Of a stretch of DNA of 64,000 bases, positions 47,752 through 59,557 are shown one piece after another. Position 1 is the first letter of the stretch, and each line of letters begins with the position of its first letter. The notes under the pieces were generated by a model. That model did not search any database and was not told where the DNA came from. It saw only the letters and a list, made by a program, of their open reading frames with translations. A program made the translations under genes and the position numbers. Where the stretch lies: the NCBI GenBank assembly GCA_017962235.1, contig JAGCVS010000019.1, forward strand, positions 124,001 through 188,000. Direction: 5' to 3'. Origin of the DNA: Bacteroidales bacterium. GTDB taxonomy: Bacteria > Bacteroidota > Bacteroidia > Bacteroidales > UBA932.

Positions 47752-48651
47752 ATGCGCAATTTCGTATCGTATATCGTCGTAGCGATTAAAGGCGCTCTTA
47801 TGGGGGCGGCCAACGTAGTGCCGGGGGTGAGCGGCGGCACCATCGCCCTGCTTACCGGCATCTATCAGGAACTCATCGAATCCATCAAGGCTGTGGGCAG
47901 CAAGAGCCTGGGACTGCTGTTCCGCGGCAAGTTCAAAGAGTTCTGGAAGGCCGTGAACGGCAACTTCCTGCTGGCGGTGGCCATCGGCATAGTGGTGAGC
48001 ATCTTCTCCCTGGCCAAGGTGATGTCTTACCTGCTGGAGCACTTCCCCATCCAGACCTGGGCCTTCTTCTTTGGCCTGGTGCTGGTATCCACGGTGTATA
48101 TGATACGCGAACTCAAAGACCGCAAGCTGAGCCAGTGGCTGGCACTCATCGTGGGTGCGGCGTGTGGCGTGGCGCTGTGCCTGGTATCCCCCAGCCACAC
48201 CAGCGACAGCATGCTTTTCATATTCATCTGCGGCGCGATTGCGATGTGCACGATGATTCTCCCCGGCATCTCCGGCAGCTTCATACTTGTGCTGCTGGGC
48301 AAATACGCCTTCATGATGGACGCCGTGGGTAACCTCAACATCCCGGTGCTGGTGGTGTTCACCATAGGCGCGATTCTGGGCATACTGGCCTTCTCCCACG
48401 CTTTCTCCTGGCTCCTTAAAAAAGCCTACAACGGCACCATGATGTTCCTGGCGGGCTTGATGCTGGGCAGCCTTGTGAAGGTTTGGCCGTGGAAGATCCT
48501 GCTTGAGAGCGGAGTGGACCGCCCCATCCTCCCCAACCAGTTTGCAGGCGAACCTCACCTTGCCGGAGCCATAATCTGGGCTCTAATCGGCGGGGCGCTG
48601 ATAGTGGCAATAGAGGCCACTGCCGCCGCTGTGAAGAAGAAATCCGAATAA
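47752..48651 (+). CDS. DUF368 membrane protein (undecaprenyl-phosphate translocase family)
   Basis: 299 residues with about 9 hydrophobic helices. The family signature KGALMGAANVVPGVSGGTIA is at the N-terminus and a second copy-like CTMILPGISGSFILVLLGKY lies near residue 180, consistent with the inverted repeat fold. DUF368 proteins such as PopT have recently been shown to return the lipid carrier C55-P to the cytoplasmic face; function here is inferred from the family. It starts 9 bases after the ppdK terminator T run and I find no -7 box in that gap, so it may rely on read-through. Confidence 0.87.
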   Translation: MRNFVSYIVVAIKGALMGAANVVPGVSGGTIALLTGIYQELIESIKAVGSKSLGLLFRGKFKEFWKAVNGNFLLAVAIGIVVSIFSLAKVMSYLLEHFPIQTWAFFFGLVLVSTVYMIRELKDRKLSQWLALIVGAACGVALCLVSPSHTSDSMLFIFICGAIAMCTMILPGISGSFILVLLGKYAFMMDAVGNLNIPVLVVFTIGAILGILAFSHAFSWLLKKAYNGTMMFLAGLMLGSLVKVWPWKILLESGVDRPILPNQFAGEPHLAGAIIWALIGGALIVAIEATAAAVKKKSE

Positions 48652-48679
48652 TATTCTTATTGCATTATTAGTGAGTATT

Positions 48680-48699
48680 CCGTAACTTAGCAGTTACGG
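48680..48699. promoter_or_regulatory. Perfect inverted repeat over a possible -7 box before the Ig-like gene
   Basis: CCGTAAC-TTAGCA-GTTACGG, 7-bp perfect arms. Inside it, TAACTTAG (48683-48690) is one mismatch from TAnnTTTG. It could be an operator or an RNA hairpin 28 bases before the ATG. Confidence 0.4.
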
Positions 48700-48727
48700 T
48701 CTAGAATCATTTTATACTCACATAACC

Positions 48728-51700
48728 ATGTTCAAGAAGTACTTACTTATCCTGGCGGTCCTTGCCGTATCGGTAATCGCCTGCGAAGAGCCGGAAGAGG
48801 TCATTCCGGATATCCAGATTGCAGAAGAGAGCGCAGCCGCCTTCTCTGAAGGCATCTCGTTTGGCGAATACACCGGCACAGAACCTCAGACTTCAAAAGT
48901 GACCTTCACCGCCACAGATGCGTGGAGCGCCACCATTGCAGAGACCAAAGCCCCCGGCTGGATAACCGTAGAGCCCTCCAGCGGCGAGGCGGGCAAAGTG
49001 GAAATGACGATTTCCGCCCAGCCCAACAAGGGAGAAGAGCCCCGCAAAGCCGATATCACCATCAAGTGCGGCACTGTGTCCAAGACCATAACCGTTACCC
49101 AGGCCGGCAACCCTCCGGCAGTTATCGAGGTGAAACAGGTCACTTTGGATAAGGAAGAAATCTCTCTGGTAGAGGGCGAAGAGTTCACCCTCACCGCCAC
49201 CGTAGAGCCGGGCGACGCCACAGACAAGACTGTAACCTGGAGCAGTTCCAACAATGAGGTCGCTTCTGTAGGCGAAGCCGGCAAGGTCACCGCCATGAAA
49301 GAGGGCGAGGCAGAAATAACCGCCGCTGCCGGCGATGTCAAGGCAACCTGCAAGGTGACAGTTACCAAGAAATATATCGTTGTAGAATCCATCGTGCTGG
49401 ACAAGCCGGAACTGAGTCTCATAAAGGGCGAGAGCGCCACCCTTACAGCAACCGTGAGCCCCGCCGACGCCACCAACCCTGCAGTGAGCTGGATCAGTTC
49501 CGATGAGACTGTGGCAAGCGTGAAAGACGGCGTGGTAACCGCCCTCAAGAGCGGCACCGCCACCATCACCGCCACCGCAGAGAACCAGAACGCCACCTGC
49601 GTGGTGACCGTTACCAATCCGGCCACCGGCATAACGCTGGACCATAACGACCTGTTCCTCACAGAAGGGGAATCGGCAGTTCTGACCGTCACCATAACGC
49701 CTGCAGACGCAGACGAACAGACCGTTACGTGGAAGTCTTCCGACCCCAATGTGGCAACCGTAGATGAAAACGGCAAGGTGACCGCAAAGGCAGAGGGTTC
49801 TGCAACCATAACTGCAACCTGCGGCGACTTGGTTGCAAACTGCCAGGTAACCGTAGACAAGCTGATTGTTCCCGTGGAGTCCGTATCCCTGAATAAGACA
49901 GATCTTAACCTTACTGAGGGCGAATCCTTTGACCTTGTTGCAACCGTGAACCCTGAGATTGCAACCGACAAGACCGTGTCCTGGAAGTCTTCCAACGATA
50001 AGGTGGCTGAGGTGGATGCAAACGGTAAGGTTACCGCAAAACAGGCCGGTGAGGCATTCATCACCGCCAAGGCGGGCGAGAAGAGCGCCGTCTGCAAGGT
50101 TACCGTTGCCAAACTGGTAATCCCAGTAGAATCCGTCTCCCTGAACAAGACAGTGCTTGACCTCACGGAAGGCGATACCTTTGACCTTGTTGCAACGATA
50201 GCTCCCGACAACGCTACCGACAAGAGCGTGACATGGGACACTTCCAACAAAGAAATAGCCATCGTGGATGTAAACGGCAAGGTTACCGCAATGGCGCCCG
50301 GCACCGCCACCATCACCGCCAGGGCCGGCGACAAGCATGCTACCTGCACGGTGTCCGTTGCCAAGCTGATAATCCCGTTGATGTCGCTTTCGCTCAACGC
50401 CTCTACGCTGACCCTTGCAGAAGGTGACACATACGTTCTGGTTCCCACCTTCAACCCCACCAATGCAACCGACCAGAACGTTTCCTGGACATCCTCCAAC
50501 GGGAATGTAGCAACCGTGGATGCAAACGGCAAGGTAACCGCCAAGGCTGCCGGGCAGGCCACCATCACCGCCAAGGTGGGCGATGTAACTGCAACCTGTG
50601 CCGTCACCGTGCAGCAGAATGTGGTTGCGGTGACATCTGTTACCCTTGACAAATCGCAGCTGAACCTCAAGGAGGGCGAGATTGCTACCCTGTTCGCAAC
50701 CGTCAAACCCGACAACGCCACCAACAAGACCGTCACCTGGGTTTCATCCGACTCCGGCGTAGTTACTGTTGATGCAAACGGAAAGGTAACGGCAGTATCG
50801 GCAGGTCAGGCCACCATCACCGCAACCGCCGGAAACGCCTCTGCAACCTGCGCAGTCACCGTCCAGCCCAATGTGATTGCGGTAACATCCGTTACTCTTG
50901 ACAAGAACAAAGTAGAAATAGAAGTTGGAGCCGATGTCACTCTGGTGGCAACCGTGAACCCTTCAAACGCAACCGACAAGAGCGTCACATGGACAACTGA
51001 CAACCCCAAGGTGGCTTCTGTGGACGCCAACGGCAAGGTGACCGGAGTCTCCGAAGGACAGGCTACAATTTCTGCCAAGGCGGGCGATTATTCCGCCGCA
51101 TGTACTGTCACTGTTGTCAAGGGTGCAGTCAAAGTCACCTCCGTCACAATAGATAAAGACCAGATTGAACTGGGGATCAACCAGACCTACCAGCTGAGCG
51201 CCACCGTGCTCCCCGACAATGCAGACGACAAGACTGTCACCTGGAGCAGTTCGGACGAATCCATAGCCACGGTAACGGAAACCGACAGTTACGGTGGCGG
51301 CGGCACTGTGATACTTGGCGGTCTGGTAACCGGCAAGAAAGCGGGCCAAGCGACCATTACCGCAACTGCGGGGGGTAAGCAGGCAACCTGTACGGTATCG
51401 GTCAACGGCAATATCATAGCCGTGGCTTCAATCTCGCTGGACAAGCAGGAGGTTAATCTTCAGGTGGGTGGAACCCAGCAGCTTACAGCCACTGTATTGC
51501 CGGATAACGCTACAGACAAGAAAGTCACCTGGGCCAGCCTCAACACCAATATCGCCACTGTTCAGAACGGCCTGATAACCGGTGTGGCCGTGGGTGAAAC
51601 CTATGTTACGGCAACAGCCGGAGACAAACAGGCCTATTGCTTTGTGAAGGTAGAGCAGTCTACTGCACCCGCTGTTCCAGTGGAAAAAGTTACACTCAAC

Positions 51701-52663
51701 AAGAAATCTACAGAAATCGAGATAGGCCAGAGCGAACAGCTGGTAGCAACCATACAGCCGGCAAATGCCACAAACAAGACCGTTACCTGGACAAGCTCCA
51801 ATACCAATATCGCCACCGTACAGGATGGTCTGGTGACCGGTGTAATGGAGGGTACAGTAACCATAACTGCAACCGCATCCGGCAAACAGGCTACCTGCAC
51901 GGTTCTGGTCAAGGAGCCTTATGTAGAAGAGCTTGTGGACCTCGGTCTCTCAGTATACTGGCGTGCTTGGAACCTGGGTGCCACCAAACCTGTAGAATAT
52001 GGAGACTTCTTTGCATGGGGCGACCCGGAGAAGTATTACACCGAGGTTTACTATACCGGCCAAACCTGGGGCTGGGATGCAACCGGATGGACAACAACGG
52101 CCAGGTACCAATGGGGTTATAACTGGCGGGCATACAAATACTGGATAAGCGGCTTCAATTCATGGAGTACAGAAGAGCCTCTTAAGGTTTCCAAGTACAA
52201 CAATCAGGAGGGACACGGCCCTGTTGACAACAAGACTGTCCTTGACCCTGAAGACGATGCCGCAAGTGTAATACTTGGCAATGGCTGGCGCACCCCCACA
52301 AAAGAAGAGTGGCTGGAGTTGTACGAAAACTGTACATCCGAGTATCTCACCAACGCAGGGTACATAACGAACAACAATTATACATTTGCCGTACACGCAC
52401 GCAGGTTCACCAGCAAGATTAACGGAAAGAGCATTGTTCTCCCTCTCGCCGGTCATATTCACAATCACGATTGCTATATCCCCGGCAGTTCTTCCTCCTC
52501 TTACTGGTCGGCTTCATACGTTGAGTCTTTCATTTCAGATAACAACCAATTTGCTCCGTCACGTGCATGGATAATGTCTGTTGGTTCGAATCAGTATACA
52601 GGTATAGCCACTGAGGATCGTCCTTATGGTCACTCCATCCGTCCTGTAAAATCCAAACAATAG
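48728..52663 (+). CDS. Surface lipoprotein with BACON, eleven Big_2 Ig-like repeats and a FISUMP-like C-terminus
   Basis: Likely a cell-surface adhesin or scaffold. 1311 residues: lipoprotein signal (VIAC, Cys19); a BACON-like domain at about 42-128 (PGWITVEPSSGEAGKVEMTI); eleven Big_2 repeats of about 84 residues from 133 to about 1066, each with an x-LxxG-x-TATVxPxxATDKTVTWxSS pattern, VASVDxNGKVTA and ATCxVTV; and a C-terminal domain from about 1070 (VDLGLSVYWRAWNLGA, EYGDFFAWGDPE, GWRTPTKEEW) of the FISUMP type found in Bacteroidetes surface proteins. Repeat 9 has a Gly-rich insertion (TDSYGGGGTVILGG). Repeats 4 and 5 and several others share near-identical DNA, so recombination can change the repeat number. 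Monocistronic. Ligand unknown. Confidence 0.92.
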   Translation: MFKKYLLILAVLAVSVIACEEPEEVIPDIQIAEESAAAFSEGISFGEYTGTEPQTSKVTFTATDAWSATIAETKAPGWITVEPSSGEAGKVEMTISAQPNKGEEPRKADITIKCGTVSKTITVTQAGNPPAVIEVKQVTLDKEEISLVEGEEFTLTATVEPGDATDKTVTWSSSNNEVASVGEAGKVTAMKEGEAEITAAAGDVKATCKVTVTKKYIVVESIVLDKPELSLIKGESATLTATVSPADATNPAVSWISSDETVASVKDGVVTALKSGTATITATAENQNATCVVTVTNPATGITLDHNDLFLTEGESAVLTVTITPADADEQTVTWKSSDPNVATVDENGKVTAKAEGSATITATCGDLVANCQVTVDKLIVPVESVSLNKTDLNLTEGESFDLVATVNPEIATDKTVSWKSSNDKVAEVDANGKVTAKQAGEAFITAKAGEKSAVCKVTVAKLVIPVESVSLNKTVLDLTEGDTFDLVATIAPDNATDKSVTWDTSNKEIAIVDVNGKVTAMAPGTATITARAGDKHATCTVSVAKLIIPLMSLSLNASTLTLAEGDTYVLVPTFNPTNATDQNVSWTSSNGNVATVDANGKVTAKAAGQATITAKVGDVTATCAVTVQQNVVAVTSVTLDKSQLNLKEGEIATLFATVKPDNATNKTVTWVSSDSGVVTVDANGKVTAVSAGQATITATAGNASATCAVTVQPNVIAVTSVTLDKNKVEIEVGADVTLVATVNPSNATDKSVTWTTDNPKVASVDANGKVTGVSEGQATISAKAGDYSAACTVTVVKGAVKVTSVTIDKDQIELGINQTYQLSATVLPDNADDKTVTWSSSDESIATVTETDSYGGGGTVILGGLVTGKKAGQATITATAGGKQATCTVSVNGNIIAVASISLDKQEVNLQVGGTQQLTATVLPDNATDKKVTWASLNTNIATVQNGLITGVAVGETYVTATAGDKQAYCFVKVEQSTAPAVPVEKVTLNKKSTEIEIGQSEQLVATIQPANATNKTVTWTSSNTNIATVQDGLVTGVMEGTVTITATASGKQATCTVLVKEPYVEELVDLGLSVYWRAWNLGATKPVEYGDFFAWGDPEKYYTEVYYTGQTWGWDATGWTTTARYQWGYNWRAYKYWISGFNSWSTEEPLKVSKYNNQEGHGPVDNKTVLDPEDDAASVILGNGWRTPTKEEWLELYENCTSEYLTNAGYITNNNYTFAVHARRFTSKINGKSIVLPLAGHIHNHDCYIPGSSSSSYWSASYVESFISDNNQFAPSRAWIMSVGSNQYTGIATEDRPYGHSIRPVKSKQ

Positions 52664-52685
52664 GACATTCACACTCTGACATAGC

Positions 52686-52717
52686 GAACCCCGGAAGCCG
52701 CAAGACTCCCGGGGTTC
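52686..52717. terminator. Hairpin between the Ig-like gene and the convergent HD-domain gene
   Basis: Stem GAACCCCGG / CCGGGGTTC with a 14-base loop. There is no T run on either strand, so it is at best a weak bidirectional terminator. Confidence 0.45.
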
Positions 52718-52738
52718 ATTATATCTGCCCGCTCAGTA

Positions 52739-54721
52739 TTATTTCTTGAGCTCCGGATAGGCAATCCGGCCGTGATATATCTGCTGCAGATTCTCTATGA
52801 ACACCTGCTTTATGGTGTCAATCTCGCCCATGGTGATGTCTCCCTTGGCCACCTGCCCCTCTGCAATCTTGCCGTCCACAATGCGGTTCACCATGGAGGC
52901 GATACTCTCCGGCGAATAGTCCTTGAGGGAGCGGGAAGTCGCCTCCACGCTGTCGGCAAACATCAGCACCACCTCTTCTTTGGCCTCCGGGAGCTTGCCC
53001 TTGTAGGTAAATGGCTCCACATTGGCGGGGTCGCCCCCTTCGTTGCAGTATTTGGTATAGAAATACATGGTCTTGGTGGTGCCGTGGTGGCAGGCTATCA
53101 TATCGGCCACCTGTTGCGGCAGATTGTGCCGCTTTGCCAGCGCCAGCCCGTCGTCTACGTGACGGATAATGTCCCGCGCGCTCTGCTCTGCCGTAAGGTT
53201 CTTGTGATAATCCTCTCCCGCCGTCTGATTCTCAGTAAAACAGAGGGGATTGGCCATCTTGCCAATATCGTGGTATAGCGCCCCCACCCTTGCCAGACGG
53301 GTGTTGCCGCGCACCGCACGGCACGCCGCCTCTGCCAGATTGGCCACCGACAGCGAGTGCTGGAAAGAGCCGGGCGCCTTGCGCGAAAGCTCCACCAGCA
53401 GGTGGTTGTTGGTGTCGGCGAGATCCCACAGCCTCATCTGCGATACCAGGGAGAAGATGCGCTCGAACAGGAATACGAAAGGATACCCTATTATGGAGAG
53501 CAGCGCGTTGAGCGCAAGGAACAGTATTATCTTCTGGTCAAACGGGGTGCCGGTGGCAATCTTGAATGTAGCGTACACCAGCATCAGCGCTATGAAGATG
53601 AATACGGAATTGGCAAACTGCTTGAGGCCCCTGTTGAAATACTTGTAGCTGATAAGCAGCACCGCGCCGGCAAGGGCGTTCATCAGGTAGAGTTCCACGC
53701 CGTTGTCGCGCAGAGCCAGCAGCGGCAGCAGTGCCGCCAGATAGAGCGGCAGGCACACCCTGTTGCGGAAGAACTCCCTCGCATACAGAATATACAGGGA
53801 GAACGGCATCAGATACAGTATCGACTCATTGGATGCGGGGAATACAGCCACGGCCACGTATACCAGCACATAAAGCAGCATCAGGAAAGCCATGCTGTTA
53901 AAGCTGCAGTACAACGTGCGGTCTGTGCACAGGATCATGAGTGCATACATAGCCAGCAACAGCAACACCATCATCAAATGACTCAGATGCAGCAGGAAAC
54001 CGGTCTTGGCTTTACCGCCATAAGAAGCGATGTATTCCGCCTTGTAGGAGTCCAGGATGCGGGCCGTCTCCACGGTGACCGTCTCGCCGCTGCCTATAAT
54101 CTTCTGCCCGGCATAGACCATCCCGGAGGTGGGTGATATGTCTTCATACGCCTGACGCGCCAATGTGGCGGTGGTCTGGGCGTCAAAATACATGTTGGGG
54201 ACAATCGCCTCCGCAAGACCGGCTGCGGTGATGAGCGAATCCACGTCAGCCTCAGGGGCCGCCTGCCGCAGACGCGCCATAAGCACCTCCAGGGCATCGC
54301 CGGTGGTGTATACGTCGCTGGAAGGGACCTGCTCTATCTTTTTGCCGCGACGGACGCTTATCATGCCGCCGGCACCGTTCAGGGAAGATACCACGCCGCG
54401 GTTATAGATGCCGTACAGGGCATCTCCCGCCACCATGAGCAGCGAATCGGCACCGATGGCGGCGAACGCCTTTACCACCTGAGACGCCACGTTATCGTCG
54501 TATCGGTAGCAGTCCATCTGCTGCTCCGATTTCTGCTCCCGCTCCTGCTGCAGCTGAGCATCGGACTTGAGCACAGGGAAGTCGAAGGTCGCATTCAGCG
54601 TTTCGTAATTCCACGGGCTGCCCACCTGATAGCGGTATCTGAAACTGTTGCTGTCGGTGAATAAAACCAGCATTATGGCGGCCGCAGCCACGAATAAAAG
54701 CGGTATGCGTATCTTCTTCAT
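52739..54721 (-). CDS. 7TM-HD phosphohydrolase (PgpH-like)
   Basis: Probable c-di-AMP phosphodiesterase. 660 residues. The N-terminal helix is followed by an extracytoplasmic 7TMR-HDED region (to about 240), seven transmembrane helices (about 245-430) and a cytoplasmic HD domain with HSLSVANLAEAACRAV, the metal motif ALYHDIGKM near residue 484 and ACHHGTTKTMYFY. These match PgpH of Listeria. A c-di-AMP cyclase is not in the window. The start at 54721 lies 7 bases from a TACCTTTA box, so the mRNA may be leaderless. Confidence 0.88.
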   Translation of the reverse strand: MKKIRIPLLFVAAAAIMLVLFTDSNSFRYRYQVGSPWNYETLNATFDFPVLKSDAQLQQEREQKSEQQMDCYRYDDNVASQVVKAFAAIGADSLLMVAGDALYGIYNRGVVSSLNGAGGMISVRRGKKIEQVPSSDVYTTGDALEVLMARLRQAAPEADVDSLITAAGLAEAIVPNMYFDAQTTATLARQAYEDISPTSGMVYAGQKIIGSGETVTVETARILDSYKAEYIASYGGKAKTGFLLHLSHLMMVLLLLAMYALMILCTDRTLYCSFNSMAFLMLLYVLVYVAVAVFPASNESILYLMPFSLYILYAREFFRNRVCLPLYLAALLPLLALRDNGVELYLMNALAGAVLLISYKYFNRGLKQFANSVFIFIALMLVYATFKIATGTPFDQKIILFLALNALLSIIGYPFVFLFERIFSLVSQMRLWDLADTNNHLLVELSRKAPGSFQHSLSVANLAEAACRAVRGNTRLARVGALYHDIGKMANPLCFTENQTAGEDYHKNLTAEQSARDIIRHVDDGLALAKRHNLPQQVADMIACHHGTTKTMYFYTKYCNEGGDPANVEPFTYKGKLPEAKEEVVLMFADSVEATSRSLKDYSPESIASMVNRIVDGKIAEGQVAKGDITMGEIDTIKQVFIENLQQIYHGRIAYPELKK

Positions 54722-54727
54722 AGTTGG

Positions 54728-54735
54728 TAAAGGTA
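54728..54735 (-). promoter_or_regulatory. Probable -7 box TACCTTTA of the HD-domain gene
   Basis: One mismatch (final A) on the minus strand, 7 bases before the ATG. Confidence 0.45.
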
Positions 54736-54766
54736 AACAATTCTTTGTTATTTGTGAAAATTACCT

Positions 54767-54774
54767 TATCTTCG
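54767..54774 (+). promoter_or_regulatory. -7 box TATCTTCG of tRNA-Cys
   Basis: TTCG variant of the consensus with TTTG at 54744-54747, a 19-base spacer. It lies 22 bases before the mature tRNA. Confidence 0.55.
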
Positions 54775-54796
54775 CAGTCCGCATCAGACGGTACAT

Positions 54797-54870
54797 GGTA
54801 CCATGGCCGAGTGGTTAGGCACAGGTCTGCAAAACCTGCTACAGCAGTTCGATTCTGCTTGGTACCTCCA
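54797..54870 (+). tRNA. tRNA-Cys, anticodon GCA
   Basis: Acceptor GGTACCA pairs with TGGTACC. The anticodon stem CAGGT/ACCTG has loop CTGCAAA (anticodon GCA), and the T arm is AGCAG-TTCGATT-CTGCT. The discriminator is T at 54867, as expected for tRNA-Cys, and is followed by a genomic CCA (54868-54870), unlike both tRNA-Arg genes here. A terminator follows. Confidence 0.95.
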
Positions 54871-54877
54871 AATCTTT

Positions 54878-54908
54878 GAGCTGACTTGACTTTCCGTCAG
54901 CTCTTTTT
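54878..54908 (+). terminator. Terminator of tRNA-Cys
   Basis: Perfect 8-bp stem GAGCTGAC / GTCAGCTC and five T, ending 3 bases before the ATG of the next gene. The segment TCTTTTTG at its end resembles a -7 box with one mismatch. Confidence 0.88.
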
Positions 54909-54911
54909 GTT

Positions 54912-55817
54912 ATGAAGGATTCGGTAAAGACAAAGGTTAAGGAGTATTCGCTGCTGGTTCTGGGCAACTTTATATTTGCCCTGGGCGCAGTAATGCTTGT
55001 GGAGCCCTACGGCTTCGCTCCCGGCGGAACTTATGGTCTGGGTATGGTAGCCCACCACCTGTGGGGCTTTGAGACCGAGCTGGTGGCGGTGTGCATGGAT
55101 ATCCCGCTGCTTATCATCGGCTTCATACTGCTGGGCAACCGCTTTGGCATCAAGACCATTGTGAGCACCATACTGCTGCCGCTCTTCATGCAGCTGATTC
55201 ACCGCGTATACGGCTATGCTTCGCTCATCGAGCCTGAGATAATGGAGATGACCGCATATCAGCACCAGATTATCGCCGCCCTGTTCGGCGGAGTAATCTA
55301 CGGCGTTGGCCTGGGTCTGGTGTACCGTTCGCACGCCACCACCGGCGGCAGCGATATCATAGCCATGATTCTGCGCAAGTACACTAAGATATCGATGGGT
55401 ACCGCCACCGTGATTGTAGACGGCCTCATCACCCTCACCACCGTGGTGGCCTTTGGCGACTGGAAGCTCCCGATGTACTCCTGGATTATCATCTTTGTGG
55501 ACAGTTGGATGATAGACTTCATACTGGAGGGTCCCAAGCGGGCCAAGACCATGATGATTATCACCTCCAAGGCAGACGAACTCCGCGACTATATCCTGAA
55601 CGACATGGGGCGCGGCGCCACCCTGATCCCCGGCAAGGGAATGTACTCCGGCGCAGGCCGCGACATTATCTATGTGGTGGTGGAGCGCCGCGAGATGATT
55701 GAACTGCGCGAGAAGGTGGCCAAGCTGGACCCAGCGGCATTCGTAAACGTAATCGACTCCGCCGAGATACTCGGGGAGGGATTCCAGAATCTTAAAGAAT
55801 CTTCTGAGGTTTTGTAG
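54912..55817 (+). CDS. YitT-family membrane protein (DUF161 + DUF2179)
   Basis: Function unknown. 301 residues. N-terminal membrane half of about 5-6 helices (LGNFIFALGAVMLVEPYGFA, GGVIYGVGLGLVYRSHATTGGSD), then a soluble DUF2179 domain from about 220 (AKTMMIITSKADELRDYILN, GRGATLIPGKGMYSG). Its ATG lies 3 bases after the tRNA-Cys terminator T run, so its own promoter must overlap that terminator, or it is expressed by read-through. Ends 31 bases before the convergent gyrB stop. Confidence 0.9.
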   Translation: MKDSVKTKVKEYSLLVLGNFIFALGAVMLVEPYGFAPGGTYGLGMVAHHLWGFETELVAVCMDIPLLIIGFILLGNRFGIKTIVSTILLPLFMQLIHRVYGYASLIEPEIMEMTAYQHQIIAALFGGVIYGVGLGLVYRSHATTGGSDIIAMILRKYTKISMGTATVIVDGLITLTTVVAFGDWKLPMYSWIIIFVDSWMIDFILEGPKRAKTMMIITSKADELRDYILNDMGRGATLIPGKGMYSGAGRDIIYVVVERREMIELREKVAKLDPAAFVNVIDSAEILGEGFQNLKESSEVL

Positions 55818-55848
55818 AGGCCGGCAACACGCCGCCCGCATCGGCGCA

Positions 55849-59553
<3,705 letters not shown>

Positions 59554-59557
<4 letters not shown>

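Noticed and set aside
48886-50736. Long minus-strand frames (about 616 and 481 codons) inside the Ig-like gene
   Set aside because: They are antisense shadows of a repetitive coding sequence; the repeat pattern simply keeps stops out of the opposite frames.
52739-54721. HD-domain protein with DUF368 and YbbR genes considered as a c-di-AMP signalling cluster
   Set aside because: The YbbR-like gene is 29 kb away and no cyclase is present, so there is no cluster in this window.
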